From Ichthyophis bannanicus (lineage: Eukaryota; Chordata; Amphibia; Gymnophiona; Ichthyophiidae), in the NCBI GenBank assembly GCA_033557465.1, contig CM066031.1, positions 1,227,763,312 through 1,227,827,311 on the forward strand: a stretch of DNA of 64,000 nt. The letters are read 5' to 3'. The translations under genes and the position numbers were made by a program. Of this stretch, positions 30,276 to 41,373 are shown piece by piece; position 1 is the first letter of the stretch, and each line of letters starts with the position of its first letter. The notes below the pieces were generated by a model. That model had not been told where the DNA came from and did not search any database. It saw only the letters and a list, made by a program, of their open reading frames with translations.

Positions 30276-31954
30276 TCAGTCTCGAGCTGTGCGGCCTTCT
30301 CGGCCACAGGCTTGCCAAAAGTTTTCACCTCGGCAAGGGACATCGACCAACTTGTCCTGAACCCATGGCTCGAGGTCCGATGACTGCAGCCACGCCTGGT
30401 GTCGAGCCACGATGCCGGCAGCCGCTACTCGGGCCGAAGCCTCGAAGCCATCGTAGGCGGCGCGGGACATGAACTTAGAGCATTCCCGTATCCTCGAAGA
30501 CAAGGACTTAAAACTCTGCAAGGGTTCCCCGGAGAGACCAGCAGAGAACCCGGCCAACTCCTTGGCCAGGTCTCGTAAATACATGCCCATGTACAGCTGG
30601 TAAGTCTGGACACGGCAAGCAAGCATGGAGCCCTGAAAACACTTTCTGCCGACTCCATCAAGGCTGCGGGCTTCCCTGCCGGGAGGCACTGCAGAGTGCA
30701 TCTTCTGACTTTTCAGACGATGCATGGCCGATTCCACAACCATAGAATGGTGCGGCAGCTGTGCTTTCTGGAAGCCAGGACTCTTGCGGAGTCGATAAAT
30801 GGAATCGACTCGCTCAAAACCGGTGCCGAGGCCGGTGCCTCCCACATCCGGAAGAGGAGCCGCTCCAGCATCGGAGGAACCGGGACAGTAAAGGCCTCCT
30901 TTGGAGGAGAGTCGTACTGCAGAGCATCGAACTCCTCGGCTCGAGGCTCTTCCTCTGGGTCAGCCTGGATAGCCAGAGCAGCGGCCATATCCCAGATAAA
31001 CTCCAAGAACTTAGTATCCTCCGGAGGGGATCTACTCCGGGGTTCAGACTCAGGTGAGTCCGAAAGGACACACCGAGTCTTAAAGGTGTCAGGAGACTCC
31101 TCATCTTCGGTTTCCCATGCAGACTCGTCTGAAGTCGAGTCGGGGTCCGACGCCGCAGGGCCTCTAGGCACCCGCCCCGATGCCAGAGGCACCGGCGTCG
31201 AGACTCTCGGTCCCGAACCGGAGGTCGAGGGAGACCTCGACCGAGGACGACCTCGAGCCGCAAGGGACTCGAGTATCGGCTCGGTCTCCGGGGTCGACTT
31301 GTAAGTCGATGTCCCGGTGGTCGGGGCAGATGCGCCAGACAGGCTGGCCATCAATGCCCGCTGCTGATCCATGAAGACAGACATTCTGCTCTCCAAGGCT
31401 GTTAACCTGAGACTCAGCTCAGGTGATGCAGCAGCCCCCGACTCGGGCCCCGGCGGCGCCGGGCCCAACGTCGGTACTCGGGGAGGCGAGTCCTCGAGGA
31501 CAACAGGACTTACGTGTCCAGCAGACTCCGGTTCTACACGAGGAACTTTGGTCGGCTTCTCCTGGTCCACGGGCCCGGGACGACAGTCGGGGGTCTTAGA
31601 CCTGGACCTCGAGGGTCCAGGGACCTCCACCGACACCGCCCTCGCGAGCCACTTCCTCTTACGTTCCCTCTCGGGGGACCCCCTGTCCGAGGAGCTCCGA
31701 CACCTCTCGGGATCGGAATCCCGAGGTGTCGAAACCTCAGACGAGGTCCGGGCACGAGCAGAGGCCGAGTCGGAGAAAAGCCTTTCACTTTGCTGCTGAC
31801 GACTTCGGAGGGCCTTGGAAGACATTTTCCCACATGGCCCACACGTTTTAGAATCGTGGTCCGGGCCCAGGCACCGAAGGCAGCAGTCGTGTGTGTCGGT
31901 GAGAGACATAATCTTTTTACACCGATCACACTTTTTAAAACCACTGGAAGACAT
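30276..31954 (-). pseudogene. DIRS-A gag, nearly open
   Basis: ATG at 31954. The N-terminus is SSSGFKKCDRCKKIMSLTDT followed by HDCCLRCLGPDHDSKTCGPC, a zinc knuckle of CxxC...HxxCxxC...H...CxxC type. A 413-codon frame runs through the Ser/Arg/Pro-rich linker, a predicted helical segment (LRLTALESRMSVFMDQQRAL) and the acidic DMAAALAIQADPEEEPRAEE. A shift near 30810 moves to the conserved domain VDSIYRLRKSPGFQKAQLPH, MVVESAMHRLKSQKMHS, YQLYMGMYLRDLAKELAGFS, RHQAWLQSSDLEPWVQDKL. This is the clearest gag in the window and useful as a reference for the others. Confidence 0.9.
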
Positions 31955-32366
31955 GGGGGGAAAAAAGAGTCCCCCGCGAGGTCAAAAGACCGGCCTTTCA
32001 GGGAAAAAAAAAGTTTAGGTGCGAACGCCTAGCCACTAAGGGCAAAAACCGAAAAATAAAAAGGGGGTTCGATACCGGTGTACCGATCCTGGCGGGAGGG
32101 GAACCGATGTCGAATCCGAAGAAAAGAAGCGAAACAATGCTAGAAAAAAATCTACTTTTAAACCGGGAAAACAGGACACACGTCCGATGGGCTTCACGGA
32201 AAAAAAGAGAATAAGGTAAGATGGCACCTTTAGGCGGGAAGGGAACCGCGCATGCGTGCCAGCATTCCCAAAGGCTTTCATGGAATGCTGGGGAAATGCT
32301 CCGCTGGGGCTTCATCGGCGTTGATGACACCCATAAGTGAGGACTGATTCCTGCTTGGTCCTGGAG
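31955..32366 (-). repeat. A3 left end and gag leader
   Basis: On the minus strand it begins CTCCAGGACCAAGCAGG (32366 downward), then AATCAGTCCTCACTTATGGG and the leader CTTTCATGG-like segment, matching the left ends of A2 and A4. The leader palindrome is decayed here (plus strand TCATCGGCGTTGATGA near 32311). About 410 bases of non-coding leader precede the gag ATG. Confidence 0.85.
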
Positions 32367-32369
32367 AAC

Positions 32370-33150
32370 CACATCTACTAGCAGTCACTCGACTGGTGGC
32401 AGAGCACACAGCACATGCAGAAGGGCACACCCTTCCAGCCCCCAAGCCCCCAGAGGGTCCTCACCTTGGATGCATCCCTACTGGACTGGGGTGCCCACTG
32501 CGAGGAACTGCGCACGTAGGGCAATTGGTCCCTAGCAGAGAGCCAGCAGCAAATCAACCTGCTAGTGCTCAAGGCTATTTTTTCAGGCAATCGAAGCCTT
32601 CCAGTCTGTACTAGTCCAAGCAGACAACCAGGTCGCAATGTTCTACCTGAACAAGCAGGGGGGCACAGTGTCTCAGCGCCTCTGCTCATATGCATTCGGT
32701 CAGGGAATTCTCAGGGTGGTATACCTTCTGGGTCAAGACAATACCCTAGCAGACAGGCTGAGCAGGGTCCTCCAGCCGCATGACTGGCGACTAGACCCCA
32801 GGGTGGTGCAGCGGCTATTCTGACTCTGGGGAATCCCAAGTCTAGACCTCTTCGCCAGCCCGACCAGTGCTCAGCTAACCTGCTTCTGCTGTCCCCAACT
32901 GAAACCATCCTGGATAGTGGCGGACGCCTTCCTCATCTCTTGGTCAGGGAGCCTTCTGTATGCCTTCCCTCCCATACCACTAATCGCCCGGACCCTCTTC
33001 AAGGTCCTGTGGGACCAGGCCTCCATGATCCTGGTGACTCAGACAGCCTTGGTTTCTTATGTTGCTCCTCTTCTTGATGGAGCTCCCGGTCCGTCTGGGG
33101 AATGTCCCGGGGCTACTGACCCAGGAGGAGGGATCCCTCCTTTACCCGAA
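32370..33150 (+). pseudogene. DIRS-C RNase H and post-RH domain (C2)
   Basis: This continues C2 after A3. VLTLDASLLDWGAHCEELRT is the first RNase H block, with Leu for Thr before DAS. A stop follows at CGTAGGGCAATTGG. The rest reads SVLVQADNQVAMFYLNKQGG, VVYLLGQDNTLADRLSRVLQ, a stop after QRLF, then SLDLFASPTSAQLTCFC and LLYAFPPIPLIARTLFKVL. The WPRQPW block is replaced by a deletion near 33040. Non-functional. Confidence 0.85.
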
Positions 33151-34228
33151 CCTGGGGTCCCTGTCGCTAACAGCATGGCTGCTGAACGGGTAGCCTTAGC
33201 ACCCTTCAACCTCCCAAGGGAGATAAAGGAAGTTCTCCTGGCCTCTCGTAAGAACTCCATGAGATGAGCCTACACCTTCAAATGGCACAGATTCTCAGTT
33301 TGGTGTGTGGAGCAACTGGTCTACCCGTTCTCTTGCCAGGTGCACATGGTGCTGCAGTACTTGCGCCACCTTTCGCAAACTGGACTCAAGTCCAACTCCG
33401 TCAGAGTGCACTTGAGCGTGTTCTCGGTGCACCATCATTCCATAGAGGGCAAGCCTCTTTCTGCACAGTCCTTCATTACCCGATTTATGTGGTGATCTCT
33501 GCTCTCTAAACCTCCCATTCCGCCCGCCCCCGGCGGAATGGGACCTCAACATGGTTCTGAGACAGCTCACCAAGCTGCCTTTTGAAATTCTGGCTACCTG
33601 CAATTTGCGTTCTCTTCTGGAAGGTCGTCTTCCTAGTGGCACTCACCTCTGCCCGCAGAGTCGGTGAGCTTCAGGCCTTGATGGCCGAACCACCTTACAC
33701 CGGGTTCTACAAGAATAGGGTCGTGCTTTGCATCCACCCTAAATTCCTTCCGAAGGTAGTATCCACCTTCCTCCGCAACCAGAAGGTGGTACTCCCCACC
33801 TTTTTTCCACAGGCCTACACCGACAAGGCGGCGGTCATTCTCCATACTCTGGATTGTAAGAGGGCCCTATCCTTCTACCAGCAACATACCCAGGACTACC
33901 GTAAAGCCTCGCAGCTTTTTGTTTCCTACAACCTGTCGACTGGGAGGAGGCTGTTACCAAGCGGATCCTGTCCACCTGGGTGGCAGACAGCATCACCTTC
34001 ACCTACGATCAGGCTGGGCTCTCATTGGAGCGCTGGGTCAAGGCGCACAATGTTAAGGCTATGGCGACCTCGGTTGCAAGCCTACACTCTGTCCCTATGG
34101 CAGACCTCTGCCTGGCCGCCACCTGATCCTCAGTTCAAACCTTTGCAGCTCGCTACTGCCTGGAGAGGGAGTCCCGACAGGACAGCACCTTCGGCCAGGC
34201 TGTACTCCGTAATCTGTTCGAGGTTTAG
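33150..34228 (+). pseudogene. DIRS-C YR (C2)
   Basis: It starts PGVPVANSMAAERVALAPFN and REIKEVLLASRKNSMR before TGA (near 33263). Downstream blocks in shifting frames: YLRHLSQTGLKSNSVRVHLS, TSARRVGELQALMAEPPYTG, IHPKFLPKVVSTFLRNQKVV and LDCKRALSFYQQHTQDYRKA. The HxxR box reads KAHNVKAMATS, so the Arg is Lys. A stop (ACCTGATCCTCAG) lies before the terminal QTFAARYCLERES, which keeps the Tyr but with ARY in place of AHY. Ends RNLFEV, TAG at about 34228. Confidence 0.85.
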
Positions 34229-34733
34229 GCAGCTCCTACCCTCTGACCCTTGTTCAGGTTACCAGAATGATGGTTCTCCCTGGACACTGGGGTCCTTAGA
34301 GTCCCTCCTCAGACTTGCTTGCGGCTGCTCATGGCTGGGCCTTGTTTTTCTACAGGTTCTCGGTAGCCTGTAGCTAGGGCATCCCATATGTGAAGACTGA
34401 CTTACTGCTTGTTCCTGGAGAAAGCATAGTTATGCACCTGTAATGGGTGTTCTCCAGGGACAGCAGGAATCAGTCCTCACAACCCTTCCTTCTCCCCTTG
34501 AAGTTGCGCTACAATTTTTGGCCAACTTCGTTTGTTGGTTCTAGCTATGTCATCTGACTGAGTAAGTTGGCCTCTTGGGCGGGAAGGGGACCACGCATGC
34601 ATGGTGTAATTTCCAAAAGGTTTTCTTTGAAAGCTGGAGAGATGCTTCCATGGTGCTCCATCAGCACCGGTCACCCATATGTGAGGACTGATTCCTGCTG
34701 TCCCTGGAGAGCACCTGTTACAGGTAACTACAC
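34229..34733 (+). repeat. C2 tail: ICR and inverted right unit
   Basis: The ICR lies near 34390-34460 (CTTGTTCCTGGAGAAAGC, TGCACCTGTAATGGG). The spacer has CTAGCTATGTCATCTGACTG. The right arm TGTGAGGACTGATTCCTGCT ends at GTTACAGGTAACTAC. The outer word CAGGTGAGTAACT has been shortened to CAGGTAACT. No coding sequence. Confidence 0.82.
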
Positions 34734-35267
34734 TATTTCACAGAAGAAAGCTCTATACTCACAGTTCCAACCACACTTTGAAGAGAGGACTTCATTGTGG
34801 CCAGGGCGTCCCATAGCACTTCTAAAGTGATTCTTCCAGGTTTAACCAAAGCACCGGACACCGCAATCTGTACTCCACCACCTACTCCTGAGCAGGAGTC
34901 CCCATAAGTGGAGATAGATGGTCACGCTGATCCTCCAACACTCCTCAGAGTGGAATGCTCATCGACAAGGCAGGGGGAAGCACTCTGTCAGCTGCGGTAT
35001 AACCTCTGGGGGGTTTGCTGCTCTGGAGAGATCCATACCTCAGATGTGCCCAGGACCGCTGAAGATGCTGCTCATGCCTCTGGGATGGTGAAGCCACCCT
35101 CCGTCAAATTTTTTGCCCAAGAACGGTGTCCCCAGCCAAGCCCAAGGGTAGGCTGGCTTTCTTTAACTTTCGATGCCCCATGGCTCCAGCAAACAGTCTC
35201 TCGCAGAGCTCTAGACTGACAGATTAGTTCAAACCACCACCCCGAGGTTGCTCCCTGCTGCCATCAA
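34734..35267. other. Unassigned 534 bp between C2 and CR1-3
   Basis: One plus-strand frame of 103 codons (34908-35219) is present but matches no family I recognise. It has no zinc, RT or recombinase motif. The base composition is balanced. It may be a degraded internal piece of another retroelement, or older host DNA. No repeat ends are visible. Confidence 0.5.
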
Positions 35268-35924
35268 TACATCACCTTTAAATACCATTTCAGGCATGGG
35301 TAACTTCCCTACATCTTCAGTAAAGATTGAAGCAAAGAATTCATTCAGCCTCTCCGCTATGGCCTTGTCCCCAGTTTTTTTTGCTATGAATATACTTTGA
35401 AAAAGTTTTTATTATGCGTTTTTGCTTCCACGGCAATTTTTTTTTTTCAAATACTCTTTGCCTGCCTTATCAATGCCTTCAATCTAACTAACATACCAGT
35501 GCTTATGTTATTTCCAATTCTCCAGGAACAAGCAGGAAGTCAGTCCTCAATTATGGGCGACTTTGGCACTGACGGAGCCCACACGGAGCAATTCCCCAGC
35601 TTTCAAAGAAAGCCTTTGGGATTGCTACCATGCATGCATGCTCCTCCTCTTGCCCAAGGGTGCCGTCTTGCTCAGTCTCCCCTTTTCCACGGAGCCCTTT
35701 GGATGCACGTCCTTGTCCCTCGTAAAAGGTTTTGTTTTTCTCGCCTTAACAGGCTCTCTTTTTTCCAGTTGCACCAGTCCTCTACCCGTCCTTCCCCTGC
35801 TCTACTTTTTGAGCTCCCAGGGATACATTTTTTCCTAATTTTTTGTTTTGGGCTTCGTGCCCTTTTTTCTTCCTAACCGCTGGCCGCATGGGTCTTTGAC
35901 CTTGTAGGGGCCTTTTCTTCCCCC

Positions 35925-37560
35925 ATGGCCATCGGATTTAAAAAATGCGATAGATGCTCTAGAAACATGTCGCTTACAGACACTCATAACTGTTGTCTGC
36001 GGTGCCTGGGAGCCGACCATGACCCAGAGCTCTGTTCGCTCTGTAAGAAAATGCCCTCTAAGGCCCTGCTCAGCCGTAAGAAGAAGCCCGAAGACATTTT
36101 CCGGAAGGCCGCCTCGGAATCCCCGGTGGTGCCCTCGGTCGTCTCTCCTCCGGTGGGTTCTTCCCCTGCGGCCCCCGTTCACGGCGGCACTCTGACCATG
36201 GGTCCCCCGAGGTGGAACGGCGCAAAAAGAAGGCCTCAAAGTCGCTGTCCGGGGCTCCAGACAAGCGTGAGCGGTCCCGGTCCCGGTTGCTCAGCCCCCT
36301 TTAGTGTTCCTAAGAGTCAGACAAGGAGTGGCACCGCAAGGTACCTCGCAGGGAAACGGAGGCCTCCAGCGAAGGTGCCCAGTCTCCAGAGGTCGTCCCA
36401 GTGAGGACCCCCTCTCATCCTCGACGCCCAATCCGGTGACCCTGGTATCGGCATCGCAGGGCCCCAAGCCCGCGTGGGAGTCCCGTATGCTGGCACTCGA
36501 ACGCAGCGTTTCTGGGTTCATTGCTTCCCAGCAGGCGCTCACGGCCAGCTTCGCTGACCTGTGCCCAGAGACCTCGAGCCCCTCGCTTGGGATACCCAAA
36601 TCCATCCAGGAAACCCCTAAAAGCCGCGGGCCTCGTGAGGGTCCTCGATGTCCATCTCGCTCGCTCTCCTGTTCCTCGGAGGCGAGATTGTCCAGAGCCT
36701 CCAGATTCAGGCTGCCGGCCATCAGACAGGGCGACCCGCATGGCTCGGATCCCTCGACAGATTTTTCAGACTGGGAGTCCGATGGGGACACCTCCCGAGA
36801 AACCCGTACCCACCGGGATCTTCTGTCGGACCCCTGTCCGCCTGCATTCCAGCGGCGCTCACCACCCGAAGACACCTCTTTCTTGGTGTTTATTCGGGAC
36901 ATGGCTCGGGCCCTCAGCCTGGTCACCCAGGCCGAGGAGGACCCTCGTGCTGAACTCAACATTCTTCAGTATGAGTCCCTGCCCAGGGAATCCCTCACTG
37001 TACCTATACCGTCGATCCTATCTTGGCTGCTGCTCCGCATGTGGGAGGCCCCAGCCTCGGTCCCCATCGTGATCAAGGCCTTGACACAATGTACATGGTG
37101 CAGCATGGGCCTGGCTTCCAAAAGACCCAACTCCCACCCACCTCGATGGTGGTGGAATTGGCCATGAGGAAGCAGAAGAGCCCGAAATCACACTCATCGG
37201 TACCACCGGGCCGAGAGTCGAGAGCCCTTGATGCCCTGGGCCACAAGGCCTATCAGGGTTCCATGCTCTCTTGTCGCATCCAGGCATATCAATTGTACAT
37301 TGGTATGTTCTACGCGACTTGGCGAAGGACCTTGGGGGTTTCTCCGCAGGCCTCGAGGGAGATCCCCTCAACAGATTCCATGCCCTGCTAAAATCAGTGG
37401 CCGACTGCTCCAAGTACATCTCTCGAGCCTCTTATGATGACTTCGAGACATCGGCTCGGGTGGCAGCCGTGGGCATTGGGGCCCGCCGTCAGGCATGGCT
37501 CCAATCCTCGGATCTGGAGCAATGGGTGCAGGAGAAGCTCCTGGACGTGCCCTGCCTGTG
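35925..37560 (+). pseudogene. DIRS-C gag (C3)
   Basis: ATG 35925: AIGFKKCDRCSRNMSLTDTH followed by NCCLRCLGADHDPELCSLCK gives an intact zinc knuckle. The linker begins LSRKKKPEDIFRKAASESPV. Frame shifts occur near 36230 and 36300. The central frame 36304-37167 has WESRMLALERSVSGFIASQQ (helical) and DMARALSLVTQAEEDPRAEL. The C-terminal domain then reads MVVELAMRKQKSPKSHSSVP, GRESRALDALGHKAYQG, LYIGM, and after a shift DLAKDLGGFSAGLEGDPLNR, RRQAWLQSSDLEQWVQEKLL. It is diverged from A-type gag but collinear with it. Confidence 0.87.
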
Positions 37561-37569
37561 AACAACTTT

Positions 37570-39680
37570 TTGGTAAGCCAATGGAGGAGAAGGCTGCAGA
37601 GATCGAGACGGAGTTCGTTATCAGGACCCATCTCTCCCGTAAGACCTCTACCCTGCCTCAGAAGAAGCAGCCAACCAAGAAGCCCTTCTTCCCCAGAAAC
37701 GGTCTCCAGTATCGCGGCTACCCGCCGTACCTGGCTACCCCTATGCCGGCTGCTCCGGTGCAGGGAAAGCCTGACCAGGGACACCGTAAACTAAAGGGCC
37801 CGAAGGCCCAAACTCTGGCTCCCCCGCAACCCACTCGGGTTTTGACACCAGTGGCATGGCCCCTTGCCCTCCGGCGATGCAGCAGCCAGTGGGGGGGACG
37901 CCTGTCCTGCTTCGCCCCATCGTGGGCGCTCATCACCTCGGACACTTGGGTTCTCAGGTTCGTCTGTGAGGGCTATTGCCTCCATTTCGACAGGCTTCCA
38001 CCCCCTTTCTCCCCAGTGGAGCCTCCTCGACTTCCCGCACACCAGCTTCTGCTGCAGCGGGAATTGCACTCCCTCCTTGCCCATCGGGCAATCAAAAAGG
38101 TCCCTCCCCACCTTCGAGGTTGGGGCTTTTATTCCCGGTACTTCCTCGTCCCAAAAAAGACAGGGGGTCTGCGGCCCATCCTCGACCTCCACAGGCTAAA
38201 CAAGTTCCTGGTGCGGGAGAAATACAAGATGTTATCTCTTGGCGTGCTGCTGCCCTTCCTCCAGCAAGGCAACTGGCTGTGCTCCTTGGATCTGAAGGAT
38301 GGTTACGCCCATATCTTGAACCACCCCTAATACAGGCAGTACCTGCGCTTCAGGGTGCAGGGAGAGCACTTCCAGTACAGGGTGCTCCCCTTCGGCCTTG
38401 CATCCACCCCACGGGTCTTCACAAAATGCCTCGTGGTCGCCGCTCCCCTTTGGCGCCGGGGCGTGCCGGTTTTTCCCTACCTCGACAACTGGCTCGTTAC
38501 AGGCTCCTCTGCTGAGGAGGCCTGGCAAACGATGTCACACACTGTCCTCCTCTTGGAGAGCTTTGGATTCTTGGTCAACTACCCAAAGTCTCACCTCAAG
38601 TCAGTGCAGACTCTCAAGTTCATCGGGGCGCGCCTCGATTCTCAGCAGGCCATTGCCGCCTTGCCAGTGGATCGCTCCACCCGCCTCTGAGCTCTGGCGG
38701 CTCACATCCAAAGCGCCCACCAGGTGACCGCTCGGTCCATGCTACGTCTCCTGTGCCACATGGCCTCGACTGTGCATGTGATTCCTCACTCCCATCTGCA
38801 CATGCGAATGGCTCAGTGATGTATCAGTACCCAATGGAGCTAGGCCCTTGGACACCTCAGGGACCCCGTCAGGGTTCTCCCCGACCTCCGCTTGAGCCTG
38901 AATTGGTGGCAAAACCCCCACAATCTTCTCCGGGGTTCGCCCTTTCAGGCCCCACGGCACGACGTGGTGCTGACTACGGACGCTTCCCTGTTATGGTGGG
39001 GAGCCCATTGCGGGCCTCTGCACACAAGGGCAATGGTCACCCAAGAAGTCTCAGTAACAGATAAACCTGCTCGAGCTCCGGGCTGTCCGGTGGGCCCTGA
39101 GGGCCTTCGAGGATCACCTCAGCTGAAAGTCGGTCCTGGTTCAGACTGACAACTGTGTAGCTAGGTTCTACATCAACAAGAAGGGAGGCACGGGATCGCG
39201 CTCACTCTGTCCGGAAGCAGTGCTTATCTGTTCTTTCGCTGCCCGACGGAGGAGATCCCTCAGGGCTACCTACCTCCCGGGTCAAGAGAATGGCCTGGCG
39301 GACAGACTCAGCAGAATCCTTCGCCCCCATGAATGGCGGCTGGATCCCGGAGTAGCAGGCTGGCTGTTTCTATGCTGGGGCACTCCGGTGATAGACCTCT
39401 TCGCCAGCCCCCAGAACATGCAGCTTCCTTGCTTTTGCGGCCCGGTACCACACCCGGACAGAAGGCCCCGATGCATTTCTCCTGGACTGGTCCTTCAGTC
39501 TCCTATATGCATTCCCTCCTTTCCCCCTCATTGCGAGGACTCTATTCAAGGCTCAACGGGACAGGGCATTGTTGATTCTCCTGGCTTCAGTAGCCTTGGT
39601 TCCCGCTCCGGCTGTCGGCAGAGCCTCTGGTTCCCCTGGGCTCTGCCAGGGGCCTGCTAACGCAGGAGGAGGGTCGGGAA
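37570..39680 (+). pseudogene. DIRS-C RT / RNase H (C3)
   Basis: RT N-terminus: the frame to 38330 gives PPHLRGWGFYSRYFLVPKKT, GGLRPILDLHRLNKFLVREK and LDLKDGYAHILNHP before TAA. Then comes YRVLPFGLASTPRVFTKCLV. The catalytic box is FPYLDNWLV: the second Asp of YLDD has become Asn near 38490, so RT would be inactive even if the frame were open. RNase H: VVLTTDASLLWWGAHCG, then QTDNCVARFYINKKGGTGS with a TAG nearby (GTGTAGCTAGG). Post-RH: VIDLFASPQNMQLPCFC. Multiple stops and shifts. Confidence 0.87.
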
Positions 39681-40725
39681 ACTAACCTCCCTACTCCTCA
39701 CAGCCTGGCAGCTGAACGGGTCTCTCTAACCTCTCTAGCCCTTCCGGAGGAGGTTGAGGAAATTCTCCTTGCCTCAAGGAAGGACTCCACTAGGCGGGCT
39801 TATGCCTTTAAGTGGAAACGCTTCTCCATCTGGTGCTCGGAACACCAGATCGACCCCTTCTTGTGCCCAGTTCGGTGGGTTCTCCAGTACCACCTCCACC
39901 TCTCGAGGGAAGGGTTGAAGTCAAACTCGGTCAGAGTTCATTTGAGCGCCATATCGGCTAATCATCTCCCTATCGAGAGAAAACCTCTCTCGGGGTTGTC
40001 TCTGGTCTCCTGCTTTTTGTGGGGCCTTCTGCTATCCAAGCCACTCATCTGTCCCCCTCCGGCAGAATGGGACTTAAACGTGGTACTTATGCAGCTCACC
40101 CGTCCTCCCTTCAAGCCGATGGCAACATGTTCGCTCCGGCATTTATCCTGGAAGGTGGCCTTCCTGGTGGCGCTGACTTTGGCTTGCCGAGTTAGTGAGC
40201 TCCAGGCGCTCATGGCTGGCACCCCTTACACCAGGTTTTATCAGAACAGGGTGGTCCTCCATATCCACTCTAAATTCTTACCTAAGGTCATTTCGGACTT
40301 CCATCTCAACCAAGAGATAGTACTCCTGACTTTCTTCCCGAGGCCCCACACCAACCAAACGGGCCCTCGCCTTCTATTTGCAGCGTACCCATACTCATCG
40401 CAAGTCTGACAGACTTTTCGTGACCTACAATCCCAATAGACAGGGGCAAGCAGTCACCAGCACACCCTCTCGATTTGGGTGGTGGACTGCATCGCATTCG
40501 CCCATGCGAAGGCGGATGTCCCTCTGGATCGTCGAGTCACTGCACATGGGGTCTGAGCCAAGGCAGCCTGGTTGGCCTCGCTGCGCTCCGTGCCCATGAT
40601 GGACATCTGCCAGGTGGCAACCTGGTCTTCTGTAAACACCTTCGCTGCCCACTACTGCCTGGAGAGGGAGTCCCGCCGGGATAGTGCCTTCAGCCAGGCT
40701 GTACTCCTTAATCTGTTCGGGGTAT
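39680..40725 (+). pseudogene. DIRS-C YR (C3)
   Basis: N-terminal blocks: LPEEVEEILLASRKDSTRRA and YAFKWKRFSIWCSEHQIDPF, shifted into the 182-codon frame 39861-40409 (LSREGLKSNSVRVHLSAI, FLVALTLACRVSELQALMAG). In the last, ACRVSELQ replaces ARRVSELQ: the conserved Arg before VSELQ is kept. A deletion near 40355 removes part of LHTLDCKRALAF. The HxxR box is broken by a stop (CATGGGGTCTGAGCC near 40548). The end reads AAHYCLERESRRDSAFSQAV, with TAA at about 40725. Confidence 0.85.
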
Positions 40726-41234
40726 AAGCAACTCCTGCCCTCCGACCCTTCTTCACGGCTACCGAGGGCTTCACTCTGAGGATTCGGGCTTCGGCTTCTG
40801 CTTCTGCTTACGGCCTTGCCGAAGCGTATTTTGGTTACAGGTTCAGTAGCCTGTAGCTAGGGAGTCTTATAAGTGAGGACTGACTTCCTGCTTGTTCCTG
40901 CAGAAAACGTAGTTACTCACCTGTAACAGGTGTTCTCTAGGGACAGCAGGAATCAGTCCTCACTACCCTCCCGCCTCCCCTGATGAGTTACTGAATTTTT
41001 GTCCTTCCCTTGCCATCTGCTTGGTAGGGCTCAAGCTAAGGGAACTGACTGAGCAAGATGGCACACTTGGGCCAGAAGAGGACCACACATGCGTGGTAGC
41101 AATCCCAAAGGCTTTCTTTGAAAGCTGGGGAATTGCTCTGCGCAGGCTCTGTCAGTGCTGATGTCACCCATAAGTGAGGACTGATTCCTGCTGTCCCTGG
41201 AGAACACCTGTTACAGGTGAGTAACTAACTACGC
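40726..41234 (+). repeat. C3 tail: ICR and inverted right unit
   Basis: The ICR is near 40875-40965 (CTTGTTCCTGCAGAAAACG, AGTTACTCACCTG). The inverted arm TAAGTGAGGACTGATTCCTG to CAGGTGAGTAACT lies at about 41172-41228. The last bases before the boundary carry a small duplication (GTAACTAACTACGC). Confidence 0.85.
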
Positions 41235-41373
41235 TTTTTTTTTTTTGTCATTTGGTTCCTTTTCCATTTCCTAAAAGATGCTTTTTTGGCTACAACAGCC
41301 TCTCTGACCTCGCCTTTAAAGCATGCTGAGAGCTTTTTGGCTTCCCTTCCACTTTTCTTAAAGTGTGGAATAC

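Larger units (their letters stand above)
23069..32366 (-). mobile_element. DIRS-A copy A3, reverse strand, split by CR1-2
   Basis: Without the CR1 insert it is about 5.76 kb and complete. The left end (minus strand) starts CTCCAGGACCAAGCAGG at 32366. The right end finishes GTTACAGGTAACTACTC at 23069, with one terminal GTGAGTAACT shortened to GTAACT. The flanking trinucleotides, on the element strand, are GTT on the left and TTT on the right. It is the best-preserved A copy, with long open gag (413 codons), RT (396 codons) and YR (318 codons) segments separated by few frameshifts. Confidence 0.9.
22746..34733 (+). mobile_element. DIRS-C copy C2, host of A3
   Basis: The pieces 22746-23065 (end of RT) and 32370-34733 (RNase H, YR, tail) are collinear C-type sequence. 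A3 sits between them on the opposite strand. The copy is truncated on the left by the junction with the L1-type retroposon, so gag and most of RT are missing. The right end is CACCTGTTACAGGTAACTAC at about 34731. Confidence 0.88.
35520..41234 (+). mobile_element. DIRS-C copy C3, full length, in CR1-3
   Basis: The left end CTCCAGGAACAAGCAGG starts at 35520 after ATT. The right end GTGAGTAACTAACTACGC stops at 41234 before TTT. The length is 5,715 bp with leader, gag, RT/RH, YR, ICR and inverted right unit all present. It defines the C subfamily by its YR N-terminus and by its gag, which is more G+C-rich than in A. Several stops and shifts make it inactive. Confidence 0.9.
35268..41373 (-). mobile_element. 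CR1 fragment (CR1-3), split by C3
   Basis: The pieces 35268-35519 and 41235-41373 match CR1-2 ORF2 (about 26640-27070) on the minus strand and are collinear around the C3 insertion. The fragment spans the linker between endonuclease and RT (FASIFTEDVG-like, then FRKWKRNQM). It is truncated at both ends, giving under 400 bp in all. A T run lies at the right junction (41235-41246). Confidence 0.8.

Noticed and set aside
34908..35219. 103-codon frame as a host exon
   Set aside because: No splice context, family motif or supporting neighbour; left as unassigned.
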